Part shown: piece after piece, positions 1 to 10,234 of the stretch
How positions within the stretch are numbered: position 1 is the first letter of the stretch
How the letters are laid out: each line of letters starts with the position of its first letter
Source: Zopfochytrium polystomum
Taxonomy: Eukaryota; Chytridiomycota; Chytridiomycetes; Chytridiales; Chytridiaceae
Assembly (NCBI GenBank): GCA_025765615.1
Contig: JAIVFJ010000100.1
Coordinates: 173,402-237,401 of the forward strand
DNA: 64,000 nucleotides
Direction of reading: 5' to 3'
Notes under the pieces: generated by a model
The model's database searches: none
Seen by the model: only the letters and a program-made list of their open reading frames with translations
Told to the model about the DNA's origin: nothing
Translations under genes and position numbers: made by a program

Positions 1-486
1 GAAGAAGAAGCGGGAAACGGATGGAACGGTCGTTCAGTGGGCGGCGTGCAAAGGTCGGGGCGAATTTGAGAGTTGAGGTTTTCCCCGTCGCCGTTGCTGA
101 CAGACCGTTTTCCTTTTTGCCATCTTCAGACGATCAGGCCGCCGACACGTCCACGAGTGCAATGTCATGGGCTTTCATTAAGGTGAGTGTTCCTACAGTC
201 GGACCCTGCCAATTCTGAGACAGGGAGGGGGACCACTTTTTTTCCCTCCTTTCCACTCCCCGCCTACGTAGACCGTCAGTGAGAACCCAAACTGCACTTA
301 CGTGGACGCGCTTCGCGAAATTCGCGCTCTGCTGGTGAACAAGTATGCGCAGATCCCGCAGGTGAGCTTTCATTTTACTTTATTTTTTTCCCGCCGAAAG
401 CGGCGAATCGCATGTTACTCACGTGAATTTTTGGATAGCTGTCGTGCGGGCACGAAATGAACTTGGACGTTTCGATGGGATTATGA
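1..486 (+). CDS. Metacaspase (peptidase C14), 3' part
   Basis: This is the C-terminal end of a caspase-like cysteine protease. Four exons can be read: <1-53, 130-182, 272-361 and 439-486, with GT..AG introns of 76, 89 and 77 bp. Joined, they keep one frame and give WAACKDDQAAD, then AMSWAFIK, then a stretch ending LLVNKYAQIPQ and finally LSCGHEMNLDVSMGL before TGA at 484-486. The GCKDDQxAD loop, the GAMSxAFxxAL block and the QxPQLS tail are typical of the fungal metacaspase p10-like end. The catalytic His and Cys lie upstream, outside the window. Metacaspases are Arg/Lys-specific proteases linked to stress, protein quality control and cell death. The calls rest on motif order, so the family is secure but the orthologue is not. 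Confidence 0.85.
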
Positions 487-1081
487 GGGGCTTGTTTCGA
501 AGGGCCGATACCCAGGGCGGAACTGAGAGCATTCCCCACGAAGTTTTTGTTGACGTAAAGAGAAAGGCGGAACAGGAGTGGAATACAGAAACCAGAATTT
601 TCGCTTTCTACCCACCTCCTCGTTCACAGACTCTTTCGACGCGCTCAATCGACGAAGCTGGCGACCAGTCCGGCGGGATCGACTGCGCGCGCCGACAAGG
701 GAAGGGTTAGGGACCGTGGCGAATCTGACGCCGCGCATCCGGAAATCGGAAAGCGCAACCCGAAAATCGGTGAAGATCGACCTGCTCGGGCTCCGATGCG
801 CGCAGAAGCGTGAAACGAAGCGGATGGAGAAGAGCGTGAAGGCTTTGCTGTGGTTGCTGCGGCGCACTCGCGATCTGGTTCATATAAAAGGAACCTCCAG
901 TACTTAACCAGAACACAGGAAACTAAACAACCATCGGCCAGTGATGTGAGTAGGATGCGCTCTTGCGTTGCTTTTCCCATCTGCCCTTCACGTGCACCCC
1001 CTCCCCGCGTTTCCCAGCTCATCAACTCCGAAACCTTCAAGGTCAACCCCTCTCCTTACACCTCTCTCCCCGGACTCGCAA
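487..1081. other. Intergenic stretch, no gene seen
   Basis: Moderately GC-rich spacer between the metacaspase stop and the next possible start. The open frames on both strands overlap each other and show no recognisable motif. A TATA-like stretch (catataaaagg, about 879-889) lies about 200 bp before the next ATG and could serve that gene. Confidence 0.5.
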
Positions 1082-1729
1082 ATGGAGGAAAGGAAAACGT
1101 CCGGCCAAGAAATGATCCTCGCGTCACCAATTGAAAGAGTCTTTAGCATTCATCGACTCGCCAAAAGTTGCAAGGACTTCGCTGCAGTATGCCACGCATT
1201 CGCAAAAATGAACGCCGTGACACCGGATCCTGCGGACAAGACTCTCAACGACCTTCAAAGCAGGGTCGCCGAAGCGGCTGTCAATCACAGGAACTTGATG
1301 TCAGCGACTGCAACGGCGGCCTCTAAAATGATCGGACTCGCCGAGGACATTGCCGTGAACATGAGTCTCGTCGGCGAGGATGAATACAGCGTGGAAGACG
1401 TCAAAGAGGCGCTTGCAGAGGTGGCGGACGACGCGCAGGAAATTGTTCGTGCGGTCGATGCTGTGAAGGACGGACTCGGCGCGTTGAGCGACGAGGTGAA
1501 AGTATTTCGTGCGGTGTACGAGGAGCTGTCGACATGTGCGCAGCGCGAGGAAAATCAGCCAAGCGAAGCGGTCACGAGCAACGCGGAGAAGATTATAACT
1601 AGGAGAAACGCCGCGATTGGGATCAGCTTGGCGGCCATGACGTTGGTGGCCATGTCGGCGACGTTTTTGGGTCGTTTGCTTTATTGCTCGGAGAAGGACG
1701 CCGCAGCCGGCATTTTGGCTATAGCATGA
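1082..1729 (+). CDS. Unrecognised coiled-coil/membrane protein
   Basis: An open frame of 215 codons from ATG 1082 to TGA at 1727-1729. I do not recognise the family. The protein is rich in Ala/Glu/Val helices (roughly residues 40-165, coiled-coil-like), followed by a hydrophobic segment AIGISLAAMTLVAMSATFLG near residues 180-200 that could cross a membrane. The region downstream, to about 2265, also looks coding in other frames: there is a second hydrophobic stretch near 1835-1880 and an amphipathic helical stretch after an acceptor-like tag at 1997. The gene may therefore have further exons or a frame disruption that I could not resolve. The general design (helices plus hydrophobic hairpins) recalls apolipoprotein-L-like or BAR-like proteins, but that is only a resemblance. 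Confidence 0.5.
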   Translation: MEERKTSGQEMILASPIERVFSIHRLAKSCKDFAAVCHAFAKMNAVTPDPADKTLNDLQSRVAEAAVNHRNLMSATATAASKMIGLAEDIAVNMSLVGEDEYSVEDVKEALAEVADDAQEIVRAVDAVKDGLGALSDEVKVFRAVYEELSTCAQREENQPSEAVTSNAEKIITRRNAAIGISLAAMTLVAMSATFLGRLLYCSEKDAAAGILAIA

Positions 1730-1997
1730 TCGGTGGGGCGGTAGCCCGTGTGCAGCGCAAAGAAATAGCGGAACCGGCAGCACACGACGTGCACCAGATG
1801 GATCGCGACGTCGAACTCGAGAAGAGAGGGTTCTACACGCTGAGTGCTGTCGCAATAGCGGGAGCAGCGCTCACTTTCGGTTCTATGGAATGCAAAGAGC
1901 AAGAAGCGTCGGCAGGGCAGCAGGCAATGTGTTCAGCAGCGCCTTTTAGCAGCCTCCCAAGCGTCAGCGTCGCTTCAAGACCTCATCCAGCACATAG

Positions 1998-2270
1998 TCC
2001 GAGTTTGCCCAATTCTGGTCGGGTCACGCAGCAAGTCTGAGGGGTGTGATGGACAACGTAACCAGCCAGCAGCTTCAAGTCCTGCGCGGCAAATTGCAGG
2101 ACGAGGCCTCGTCGCGTGCTTGGGGTAATTTTGCAGCTGATTTGAGACGATATCGGGCTGAACTTCATTTGATGGCTGATGCAGGCGTCATCAACTCAGC
2201 TCCTGAGTGTCAACCCCATCCTCATTCTGGCCCATCCTCTGTCTCGGTTCTCACGATCGACTCTCTCTAG
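1998..2270 (+). CDS. Possible 3' exon of the preceding unknown gene
   Basis: Following an acceptor-like cacatag (ending at 1997), the frame reads SEFAQFWSGHAASLRGVMDN and continues through an amphipathic Gln/Arg/Leu-rich helix to a stop near 2270. Composition resembles coding sequence and matches the helical character of the upstream open frame, hence the proposal that it is a later exon. The donor that would connect it was not identified, so the last part may already be non-coding. Confidence 0.35.
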   Translation, partial: SEFAQFWSGHAASLRGVMDNVTSQQLQVLRGKLQDEASSRAWGNFAADLRRYRAELHLMADAGVINSAPECQPHPHSGPSSVSVLTIDSL

Positions 2271-2414
2271 CTTAGCTCTTCCGCCCCCCTCCCACTCCCG
2301 GCCGCCCCATTGTGTTGATTGGGGCCGCTTGATCCACTGTTTTTTTTGCAAACGTTCGCACAAAATACAACCAAGCACGTACCAAAAAACGAGGCTCCGC
2401 GAAAAATGAAATTC

Positions 2415-2415
<1 letters not shown>

Positions 2416-2450
<35 letters not shown>
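2416..2450. repeat. Poly-C homopolymer, 35 nt
   Basis: Uninterrupted run of 35 C (35 G on the other strand) in a non-coding spacer. Runs this long are unstable and hard to sequence, so the true length is uncertain. Confidence 0.9.
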
Positions 2451-2455
2451 TTCAC

Positions 2456-3000
2456 CCCGCTAGCTCCACAACAACCGCGTCCTTCGCTAGCGGACCGTTG
2501 CCGTCCTTTTCACCAGCACGCTCCACCCTGCCGCGGTCCTCATTACCTGTCGACGCGGCCGCCACGTCTGACCGAACCCCACCGTCCTCCGACGTCGGCA
2601 ACGACAGCAACCGCCTTAATGGGAACTCAAGCCCACTAGCAGAGTAGCGGGGTGACCCCATACAAGGAATTTATGAGGATAGAGAAGATTTGGGTAGAGG
2701 GGTATTTATTCAATGAGGTTCTCTTCTGATGATGCTTCCCTCTCACACCCTGTTTCCTTTTATGCTGCCCAGGAGGAAGGACACTACCCCAAGAAGTAGA
2801 AAGAAGAGTTCCCACAATGCGAATTGTTGCGCGGCGAGAGGTACTATTTTGAGTCGTAATCCGGCCGCAACTCATCCACCACGTATCCTCCCACATATGT
2901 CGATCCTCGCCTCGGCCTACTTCGACACCAGCGACGGCGACAGCCGCGCAGCCGCGCTCGAGAACTTGTCGGTCCCGATAAGAGCGTTGAAGATGGCCCA
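2456..3000. other. Spacer without a supported gene
   Basis: Low-complexity, C-rich sequence at the left changes into ordinary mixed sequence. No frame shows a known motif or a convincing exon/intron pattern. It separates the unknown plus-strand gene from the minus-strand Rab-like gene. Confidence 0.4.
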
Positions 3001-3884
3001 TCAACAAGGTCGACCGATTGGCACATTCGGAGGTAAATAAAAGAACGAAGAGCAAACAACGGTTAGTCTGAAATGCGCGGAGGTCAAAATATCCAAACTA
3101 TCGCGGTGTTCTCCAACTAAAGCGCCTGGACGCGCCACAGTGATCGCCAACGCGGCCAAAGCGACAACCTCCATTGCCGCTCGAGTGGACGTGGCGTCGC
3201 CAGTCACAGCCTCGCAATAGAACGCCCCGTGAGTCCGAGCAAAGGCCTGGGTCGGGGCGGGTTGTGAGGAAAGTAGGGTCAAGTCAAGACTGAAAGTTTT
3301 AGGACACAAAAAATAAGTGGAGCCCAAAACCTCGGCATCCGCGTAAGAAACGTCGCGGCCTCTGTCCTTTGCAATCATGCCGAAAAGCACTGTTAACCGG
3401 ACGCCCCTGTGGACTCGTGCCTTTTTGATCCATTCGACCGCGCTCCCCATCGAACGCCAGTCGGCCAACTCAAAGGCGGCGACAAACGTTTGCTTGGAAA
3501 TGCGCAGATCGTGGGCGACCTTGCCGTCGGCGCCGCGTAAGATTGCGGCGCCGTCCCAAGACGAAAGGAGTTCATACTTTGTTTTCGGGGCGGGGGTTGG
3601 GGGGAATCTGCGTTCAGGAGCAACCACACACATCTAACGCGCGCAGCACGCACGCGACCACTACGCACACTTTGCAAGCCACGGTCGAAGCCCCTGCCTG
3701 CCCTGTCGCGCAGAGGCCTGAATCGGTACGAAGGGAGGTCGCTGTTGCCGCGGGTCGAGTAGCCCGGTCCGAAGAGGGCGTCGAGAAGATCGCTGCGCAG
3801 GTCGTCTGAGTCGGCGATGACGTTCAGATCGACGGGTTTCGTTGGGTGTGGATCTGGCGTGTGCCAGCGTGGCTGCGCCGCCAT
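3001..3884 (-). CDS. Rab-like small GTPase with degenerate P-loop
   Basis: Minus-strand gene starting at ATG 3884. The first exon contains VDLNVIADSDDLRSDLLDAL, which aligns by pattern with the Rab beta1/P-loop/alpha1 segment, but the GxxxxGK[ST] signature is gone. A later exon carries WRSMGSAVEWIKKAR and LFGMIAKDRGRDVSYADAE. After a likely intron of about 83 bp (gttttg..cccag), AFARTHGAFYCEAVTGDATS follows. The last parts mirror Rab helix 3, the NKxD region and the V(S/T)xxEAxxFAxxHGxxFxExSAxTG block. The NKxD (here IAKD) and SAK boxes are also weakened, so GTP binding is doubtful. The first intron (donor near 3670, acceptor near 3610) could not be made phase-consistent. Family assignment is by pattern, moderate. 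Confidence 0.5.
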
Positions 3885-4179
3885 TAGAGAGTCAGTTGAA
3901 GTGGCACCGAAGGGGAACAGCTGGAGCAACGCAGAGCAGTCCGGGGTACCGATTCAGCGATGTCTGAGGTGGGATGGAAGGGAAAGATATTAGCAAGGAA
4001 TGTATTCCACTCACCTCGCTACCCGTTGGTCGTTCCCCTCTGTTTTCGTTTGATCTTGGGTTGGGCTTCCGTTTTTATAATCTAATAAGACATCGTCGCC
4101 GCATACAATCAAAACTGCTCAAGGGGCGCGAAATATGTGTTCGCTAGCACTCTCACAATTCCCTTACACTGAATGTTTT

Positions 4180-5361
4180 TCACTGGCTTTGATTGGTATT
4201 CATGAACGCTGCCAGAGACTTTGAAAGCCACAGCCCGTCGCGCCCCTCCTCTGCAATGTTCCAAAATGCAAAGCCCCGCACAGGTACTTGCGTGGCAATG
4301 CACGCCTTGTAAGCTTTCTCGACCTTCCCAGGAGGGACGTTTGAAGAATCAGCAACAACACATCGAAGAGGGATAAAAAAAATCGCTTACCTCGTCTGGC
4401 TGAACCAGCAAAAACCTGCCGTCTCCACCGCCCGCCCACGCGTTCGCGAGGCCAATCACGACCTTGCTCGCTGGGATGCGAACGGCCTGGTCAGGCAGCC
4501 CGCACTCGGGGTCGTCAGAGAACTTGATGCTCCACGGCGCCACGAGCGACTCGACTAGCTGCAACAGGGCCTCGGAGCCCTTCTTCCCATCGAACCGGAT
4601 CCGGTAGAGCGTCCGAGAGTAGCCTTCGTACACTTGAATCGTCACGAAGTCAAACGTCTCGACCCCGTACTTGGCGATGAGGTACGCGTAGCAGTTGCGG
4701 CCGTGGTACGCGAAATTCAAACCCGGGATCGACTGCTCCCAATCCTGCCACCGTTCCCGTTCGGTTCCCCAAGCGTTAGAGAACATTGATGGGTGGCACA
4801 TGCGCTTACCGGATCCGTGTAGTCAAGCCGTCGCGAGAACGTGGAAATCTCTGGGTCCAAGTAGCTCTGAGCGGGCGCCATGCTCACGATGAGTCCGTCC
4901 GCTTTGGTGAGCCGGGAGATCTCGCCCATGTAGTCCAAGCACTCGCGCGAGAACACGTTCCGAGGGCTCTTCGGGTCGTCGTGCCCCTCCAGGTCCCAGT
5001 CGAACCCGTGGAACCCGTGCGGCAGCGCCTCCGCGTCCGCGACAACCGTCTCGTTCCACGCCTTCCAGCGGCGGTAGTACTCCTCGGCGCTGCACGCCGC
5101 CGTGTCGATGTGCGGCTCGTTCCACCCGCCGATGCAGATCAGGTGGATCAGCTCCGCGTACCCCTCGCGGTGCAGCGCGCGCACGGTGGCGCGCATCGAG
5201 TCGAGGTTCTTGGGCCCGCGCTGCACGGCGCCGTGCACGAGGTCGATCGAGAACCAGATGAGGACGTTGACGCCATTCCGCACTGCTTCGATCACGTTCC
5301 GGTCGTGCGCGTAGCCTGCGATGATTTGCTCGGGCAGTTGTGGAACGGCTCGCTTTGCCAT
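4180..5361 (-). CDS. GH18-family (chitinase-like) protein
   Basis: Three exons on the minus strand: 4810-5361, 4391-4744 and 4180-4323. Introns are 65 and 67 bp, and the total of 1050 nt encodes 349 aa ending in TGA at 4180-4182. The strand-4 motif HGFDWDLEGHDD supplies the GH18 DxDxE signature with the catalytic Glu. IHLICIGGWNEP corresponds to the strand-3 SxGG motif, and RGFAFWNIAEEGRDGLW to the last strand, with its conserved Trp. GH18 enzymes cleave or bind beta-1,4-GlcNAc polymers. The model starts MAKRAVPQLPEQII with no signal peptide. Either the protein is cytosolic or a short upstream exon is missing. Catalytic residues look present, so an active enzyme is plausible. Confidence 0.8.
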
Positions 5362-5570
5362 GTCAAGCAGTGAGGAATGAATTCAGAGAGGGGCCGCGAC
5401 CAACTACTCGCCGCCAAAGGCACCTGCGCGCAGCAATCGTTGCATTATCTCGTCAGAGCTTCTCCTTGATTTCACTCCCCGCGACGGAATTTTTTTTGTT
5501 TGCACAAATTGGTAGGCTGGAGCCAAGAAACAGTACAAAGCCCTTTAATTGATTCGTCGGAGCATGCGCT
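5362..5570. other. Spacer between GH18 gene and transposon
   Basis: About 210 bp upstream of the GH18 start. The part at about 5497-5562 has an imperfect direct repeat on the other side of the transposon (about 8270-8335). No gene is seen. Confidence 0.5.
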
Positions 5571-5572
5571 TA

Positions 5573-5742
5573 CAGCGCTAGCCCGAAAACTTTGGTTTTC
5601 CAAGTCTTTTTGAGGTGGTTTCGACGTTGAATCAACGTGAAATGAATGTTAAATTAAAGTGCAAATGAACTTGCGTTTTTTTTCAATTCCATCCGTGTCG
5701 GCAAAGTCACAAAACCAACTCTCTTGCAAATCAATCAACAGC
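5573..5742 (+). repeat. Left terminal inverted repeat of the transposon
   Basis: About 170 bp, matching the reverse complement of 8088-8257 with roughly half a dozen mismatches by eye. It includes the palindrome-like ACGTTGAATCAACGT and an A/T-rich segment. Confidence 0.9.
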
Positions 5743-5808
5743 CACTGTCGCCACTGTCTCTTGCCGCCTTGCACCAGTTATCGCAACACCTCACCATCCT
5801 CAACTGTC

Positions 5809-6830
5809 ATGAGAGGTGTGCGAATTAGCAACCAGATAAGGGAAAGGGTTCATGCCCTCTCACGAGGACCGCATCACAAGACAGCAGCCGAGCTGGCTTC
5901 GCTGTTCAGTGTCATCGTGCAATCAGTTCGAAACATTCTGAAAACCTACGCAGAGTGGGGAACTCATTCAGGCCCAAAAGGGCAAGGGTCGGGGCGTGAG
6001 ATCAGCCTTACCTGCGCAGATATTCAGATTCTCCGTGACACCATTGAGGCAAACCCATCTATCCATCAGGACGAGCTTGCTGATGTTATCAGCAATACTC
6101 TTCACACCAATGTTTCTGTGAAAGTAATTCAGAACGGCATGTCGTACGTTGGGATGACGAGAAAGAAGGTAAAGCTTCCTAGCACACTCCTTTCACATTC
6201 TTACGATCCTTGCTGCGAATGCTGTGATAGCTTTCAGTACAGTCCAAACAGCGGTCGGGGGAAGCTGTTCAAGCCTTCCGACTAATGATGGCTCTCGAGA
6301 TTGATGCAGATCACACCGTCTTCGTTGATGAGACACGAGTGGATGACAAATCCTTCTGTCGCCGCTACGGCTATGCAACTCGTGGGGATCGGGCATCAGT
6401 GGTTCAAACTGGTGTTCGAGGCCAGAGCACCACGCTCATTGCTGCCCTCAGCAAGCGTGGGATCGTAGCCAAGTCCACAGTGGATGGATCTTCAACTGCC
6501 GACATCTTTGTTGACTTCCTCACAAATGTCCTTCTCCCAATGATGCGCGCAGGAGACATGGTGGTAATGGACAATGCTCGCATTCACCATGACGAGCGAG
6601 CAGCACGTGCGTGTGAGGAGCATGGTGTTAGACTCATTTTTCTTCCTGCGTACTCTCCATTTCTTAACCCCATCGAGGAGGCGTTTTCCATTATCAAAGC
6701 TAGATTCAGACGCTTGGAGGCAGACTTTGCTGATGTCCTTGATCGGCATGATCTAATCTTGACGGTTTGCGACACAGTCACTGCAGAAAAGGCGAGGGGT
6801 ATTATTGCGCACTCTGGTTACACCCCTTGA
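5809..6830 (+). CDS. DD34E transposase (Tc1/IS630 type)
   Basis: Exons 5809-6168 and 6243-6830 (intron gtaaag..tacag, 74 bp) encode 315 aa. The N-terminal 110 residues hold a helix-turn-helix region (RERVHALSRGPHHKTAAELA, then FSVIVQSVRNILKTYAEWG), the DNA-binding half that recognises the inverted repeats. The catalytic triad is visible as VFVDETRVDDK, then VVMDNARIHH, then PAYSPFLNPIEEAFS. Exactly 34 residues separate the second Asp from the Glu, so it is DD34E. PAYSPFLNPIE is the superfamily hallmark. The enzyme would cut and paste the element into TA sites. All catalytic residues are present, so it may be active if the intron is spliced. Confidence 0.88.
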
Positions 6831-6846
6831 TTCATCAAATAAATCT

Positions 6847-8008
6847 TCAACCCCTGTTCACAAGTGCGAGTATTTCCACAGCGTATCCCATCTTTACCCC
6901 AGCCTTTTCCAGTTTCTCGCAACTGAAGTGACGAAGCAATGAAAGAGATATTCGGTGGTAGCGAAATTGCTGCAGGCAATAATCAAAGTCATCCTCATCG
7001 CTTATAACCTCTGCAAGGACTTCTTCAATTGAATTGAAGGTACCGTGGAGTGCAGCTGATGGGGCTGAAACCCATGAAGACGACGTCGACGATGGTGTTG
7101 GGGTTGACGGCACAGGGCTGGTGTTTGGAGTTGGTCGTTCAACACCAGACAAGCCCTTTGTCAGTCCCTCTACAATGCCGGCGATCAGTTGGCCGGTTTG
7201 ATGGCTTGTTTTCAGCTTCTTTTTCTCAGCGCAAAACGAGGGAGCTGCTGGAGGATTCTCCAGAGTTGCTCCCATCTTCTTGTTGACCTGGGAAGGCCTG
7301 TTAGATCCAAATCTGAAAGGTGTGCATGGAAGATGCGCATACACTTACAACGCAATGAGCCCAAATTGCAACCATCTCAGCATCGCAAGGAAGCTCCAAA
7401 CTGCCCGATCTCCACACCACCTCTCCACCAGCTGAGCCCCACATCTTTTGAATGCTACGAATCGTCTCCTCGAGCTGGACACTGTTGGCGTTCTCCACAA
7501 TGTTTTTCTCCGATGGATCGGCATTCTCCTTGTTGCGAGAAGTATCGTCATCGCTCTCTTCCTCATCTTGAAGTGGGCGCTTGTTTGCCTTTGGCGGCAG
7601 CGCCAGTTGAACTGTCGTGCGAACCTGCTTGGTTGGGGTGGAAGAGGCAAGAGGAACAGACGTGATCGCAACAGTTTTGAATCGAAGAAGCCACAGACGG
7701 GTTGCTCTGCGGTTCCAGCATCTCCCGTAGAAAGCTCAAAACTGGGTCATGTCTGATTCTGTGTGAAGCAGTCGCTATCCATCTCGCAATGAGTCACTTG
7801 GTTTCCGATATGTCAGCTCCCTAATCGTCTCAGCCGTCACTTCTTCATTGTCGAAGACTGCTGCGATCTCCTGTTTCAAATCCTCAAGAGTGGCAGTCCT
7901 CATGTCTGCGATGAGAACCTCGTAAGTTTCCTTCTCTCCAAACAATGCCACGTAAGTGGCAGAAAAAGTGGCAGGAATGATTGTGGGTGCATTCTTGGAG
8001 GCGCTCAT
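6847..8008 (-). CDS. Transposon passenger gene, SAM-like C-terminal domain
   Basis: A minus-strand multi-exon gene inside the transposon. The first exon starts at ATG 8008 (MSASKNAPTIIPATFSATYV) and includes a stretch (VLIADMRTATLEDLKQEIAA) that looks ubiquitin-like. Middle exons (about 7735-7350) give DPVLSFLREMLEPQSN, an acidic linker (RPLQDEEESDDDTSRNKENA) and SIQKMWGSAGGEVVWRSGSL. After an intron ending ttcccag (about 7281), the last exon carries a Ser/Thr/Pro-rich linker. It ends in LLRHFSCEKLEKAGVKMGYA, with the helix-5 pattern of SAM domains, which mediate protein-protein contacts. The middle splice sites are approximate. I do not recognise the whole protein. Its place between the inverted repeats says it moves with the element, so it may be an accessory factor or a captured host gene. 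Confidence 0.55.
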
Positions 8009-8087
8009 GTTGGACAGGAAGACAGTGGGGAAGATGGCAGCGTCGAGATATTCCAAGTAACAGTGAGGTGATGATGGTGTGGACGAT

Positions 8088-8257
8088 GCTGTTGATTGAT
8101 TCGCGAGAGAGTTGGTTTTGTGACTTTGACGACACGGATGGAATTGAAAAAAAACGCAAGTTCATTTGCACTTTAATTTAACATTCATTTCACGTTGATT
8201 CAACGTCGAAATCACCTCAAAAAGACTTGGAAAACCAAAGTTTTCGGGCTAGCGCTG
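8088..8257 (-). repeat. Right terminal inverted repeat of the transposon
   Basis: Mirror image of 5573-5742. It ends in GGGCTAGCGCTG followed by the TA target duplicate. Confidence 0.9.
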
Positions 8258-8372
8258 TAATATCACAAGCACGCTTTGTTTTGCACAAAAAGGTAGACTG
8301 GGGCGACAAGCACCCCAAAGCCGTTCAGTTAAATCGAACAGAACTTTCCTCCGCCACCCGACAATTTGCCAT

Positions 8373-8444
8373 GCTACATTCGTATAGTGGCTAGTACGCC
8401 TCGTTGTGGCCGAGGAAACGGTGGTTCGATTCCACCATGTAGCA
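8373..8444 (+). tRNA. tRNA-His(GTG)
   Basis: 72 nt, acceptor GCTACAT/ATGTAGC, anticodon loop with GTG, T-arm GGTTCGATTCC. No intron. It is the first gene of the tRNA island, 110 bp beyond the transposon. Confidence 0.92.
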
Positions 8445-9836
8445 ATCAGCTTTGTGCGGTACTTTGCTGCAGACTTTGTTGTGGTGGAAACACAAGTTTG
8501 TTACCAAGCGCAGGTTTTGAGCAGAGCCTTGAGGAATTGGTGACTGCCACTAGAGGCAGGCCACCCCCAATGCGCCATGCCACAGCCAGCAATCAACCTC
8601 AACCACCTTCATCTTCTCAATTAGGTCCCAGTCATCAGTGACAGAGATGCTCTTCTTTGGTGTGGGCTGGGCTGCCAGCATGAGGTGAGATGAATGGCTT
8701 ATGGACAAGCTGTTTCAGTGAAGCCAAGTATGTTGGCATTGAAGGCTCAGGCTGTTTAGGGCAGAGGTTTTGATGTGGGAAGTGGAGCCTGCCACCAGCT
8801 GGATGAAAATTCAAACTTTGATCCAATCCAAAAAAATTTAAAAAAATAAGCAAATAAAAAAGTGGAAATGCAGAAACAAAACATTAACCTCCAAGGCCCA
8901 ACCTGATCACAGCTGCAACAACGACAGTAAGTGTTGGGAAAGTTGCAATGGTGAGATTAGTGGCAGTATTTGTTGAAATTCGTTGGGGATGGGATGGATG
9001 CACATACTCTGAGGTGCTCAAGGGCAAGCAGAAAGTTTGCCTGTCCCTTCAAAAGTTCCAATCCCATACAGCCATTGGTGGGCACTTTTGTGGGTGTCAG
9101 TGGGGGAGGGCGATAAAGCCAAGTGCCACTCAGACTGCAACCCTGTATAATCAACTTGGGTGATTTGTGCTGTCTAAAGTTGCAAAAGGAGGAGAAAATC
9201 TCAAACTGATCGTTAGAAGCCTGGAAGTCGACAGCCCAGGCGTCCTCACTGACATTGTGATCACAATCTCCAACTCCAGCAGTGTTGATCTGGTGCTAGC
9301 ACAAGAAGAGCTGTTCATTGGGAGGTGTTTTTTGGTAGTGCCAGCAGCGAAAGGTTGATTGGATGTTTTTGATCACGTCAAAAAAGCCGTCTTTGTGGCG
9401 CTAACCCTAGGCCCATTTCGCAGCACGAGATTTGCCTTTTTCTAATTTTTGTTTTCGATAAAAGAAAGCAATTGTTTGAAAAACAGAAAGGAGGCAAAAA
9501 AGGCTATGGTGTTCGACAAGAAAGGGCGTACCGTCCTCTAATAGGGAAGGGGAGTATGCTCAGCACCAACCTCTTCAATTTGTGCCTGCTTGTGCTTTGT
9601 GGTTGTTTGGCAGCTTTTAATAGCCCCTGCCTACGCAATCTTCCTGTTCCAGCACTGGCACGTTGTGGAACATGTTTGAAGCTCATGCACCTACCGTACC
9701 AGCACAGTGCTTAAGGCTGAACTCACCCCAATGCATCTGGAGGTGGTTGCGCTTGGCACCTTCCCCACCAGATGAGAATCTGGGCAACTCATTGGACTGA
9801 CTGCTGTCAAAAAACCCACTTTGAAAGTGATGCTCC
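8445..9836. other. Gene-free, CpG-poor spacer of the tRNA island
   Basis: Moderately AT-rich sequence with very few CpG. No protein motif or exon structure was seen on either strand. Short open frames lack any coding signature. Confidence 0.5.
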
Positions 9837-9907
9837 TCCCAGTCCGGGAATTGGACCCGGGTCTACCCCGTGACAGGGGGTGATACTAGCCACTATACTA
9901 ACTGGGA
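9837..9907 (-). tRNA. tRNA-Asp(GTC)
   Basis: 71 nt, acceptor TCCCAGT/ACTGGGA, anticodon stem CCCCC with loop TGTCACG region giving GTC, T-arm GGTCCAATTCC. No intron. Confidence 0.9.
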
Positions 9908-10171
9908 ATGCTGCTTTGTGGGCACAAATACTTACCATCAGGTCTCTAGAGTTCCTAACAGTTGAAGATACTGATACCAATGGTCCACTTTAAGGCATGT
10001 TGAAACCCACTTCTTGGGTGGTTTGACTTTTCATGTGCAGTCTTTTTACATGACAATTCCTAGCTGTTGAGGGGGTTTATCCACCTGACTCAAACTTTGT
10101 TGTCCTGCCACTTGTGATTCCTCGCCACTTGTGATTCCTTGCCCGTGCAACATTTGGAGGCTCTTGGAGGC

Positions 10172-10193
10172 GTGTGTGTGTGTGTGTGTGTGT

Positions 10194-10230
<37 letters not shown>
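10172..10230 (+). repeat. (GT)n microsatellite
   Basis: About 59 bp of GT dinucleotides with one TC interruption, within the tRNA island spacer. Confidence 0.95.

Positions 10231-10234
<4 letters not shown>

Larger units (their letters stand above)
5573..8257 (+). mobile_element. Tc1/mariner-IS630 (DD34E) transposon with passenger gene
   Basis: A complete 2685-bp element bounded by TA at both ends (5571-5572 and 8258-8259), the target duplication expected of the Tc1/mariner superfamily. The ends are inverted repeats of about 170 bp, differing at only a few positions, beginning CAGCGCTAGCCCGAAAAC. Inside are two convergent, intron-containing genes: the transposase on plus (5809-6830) and a second gene on minus (8008-6847). 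Their stops are 16 bp apart. Ordinary Tc1 elements are 1.3-2.4 kb and carry only a transposase. Unlike the neighbouring tRNA island, this element is not CpG-depleted. Near-identical repeats and mostly open frames suggest recent insertion. Confidence 0.9.

Noticed and set aside
2319..2639. Poly-Pro frame across the 35-C run
   Set aside because: Proline run comes from the homopolymer. No start context, exon pattern or domain.
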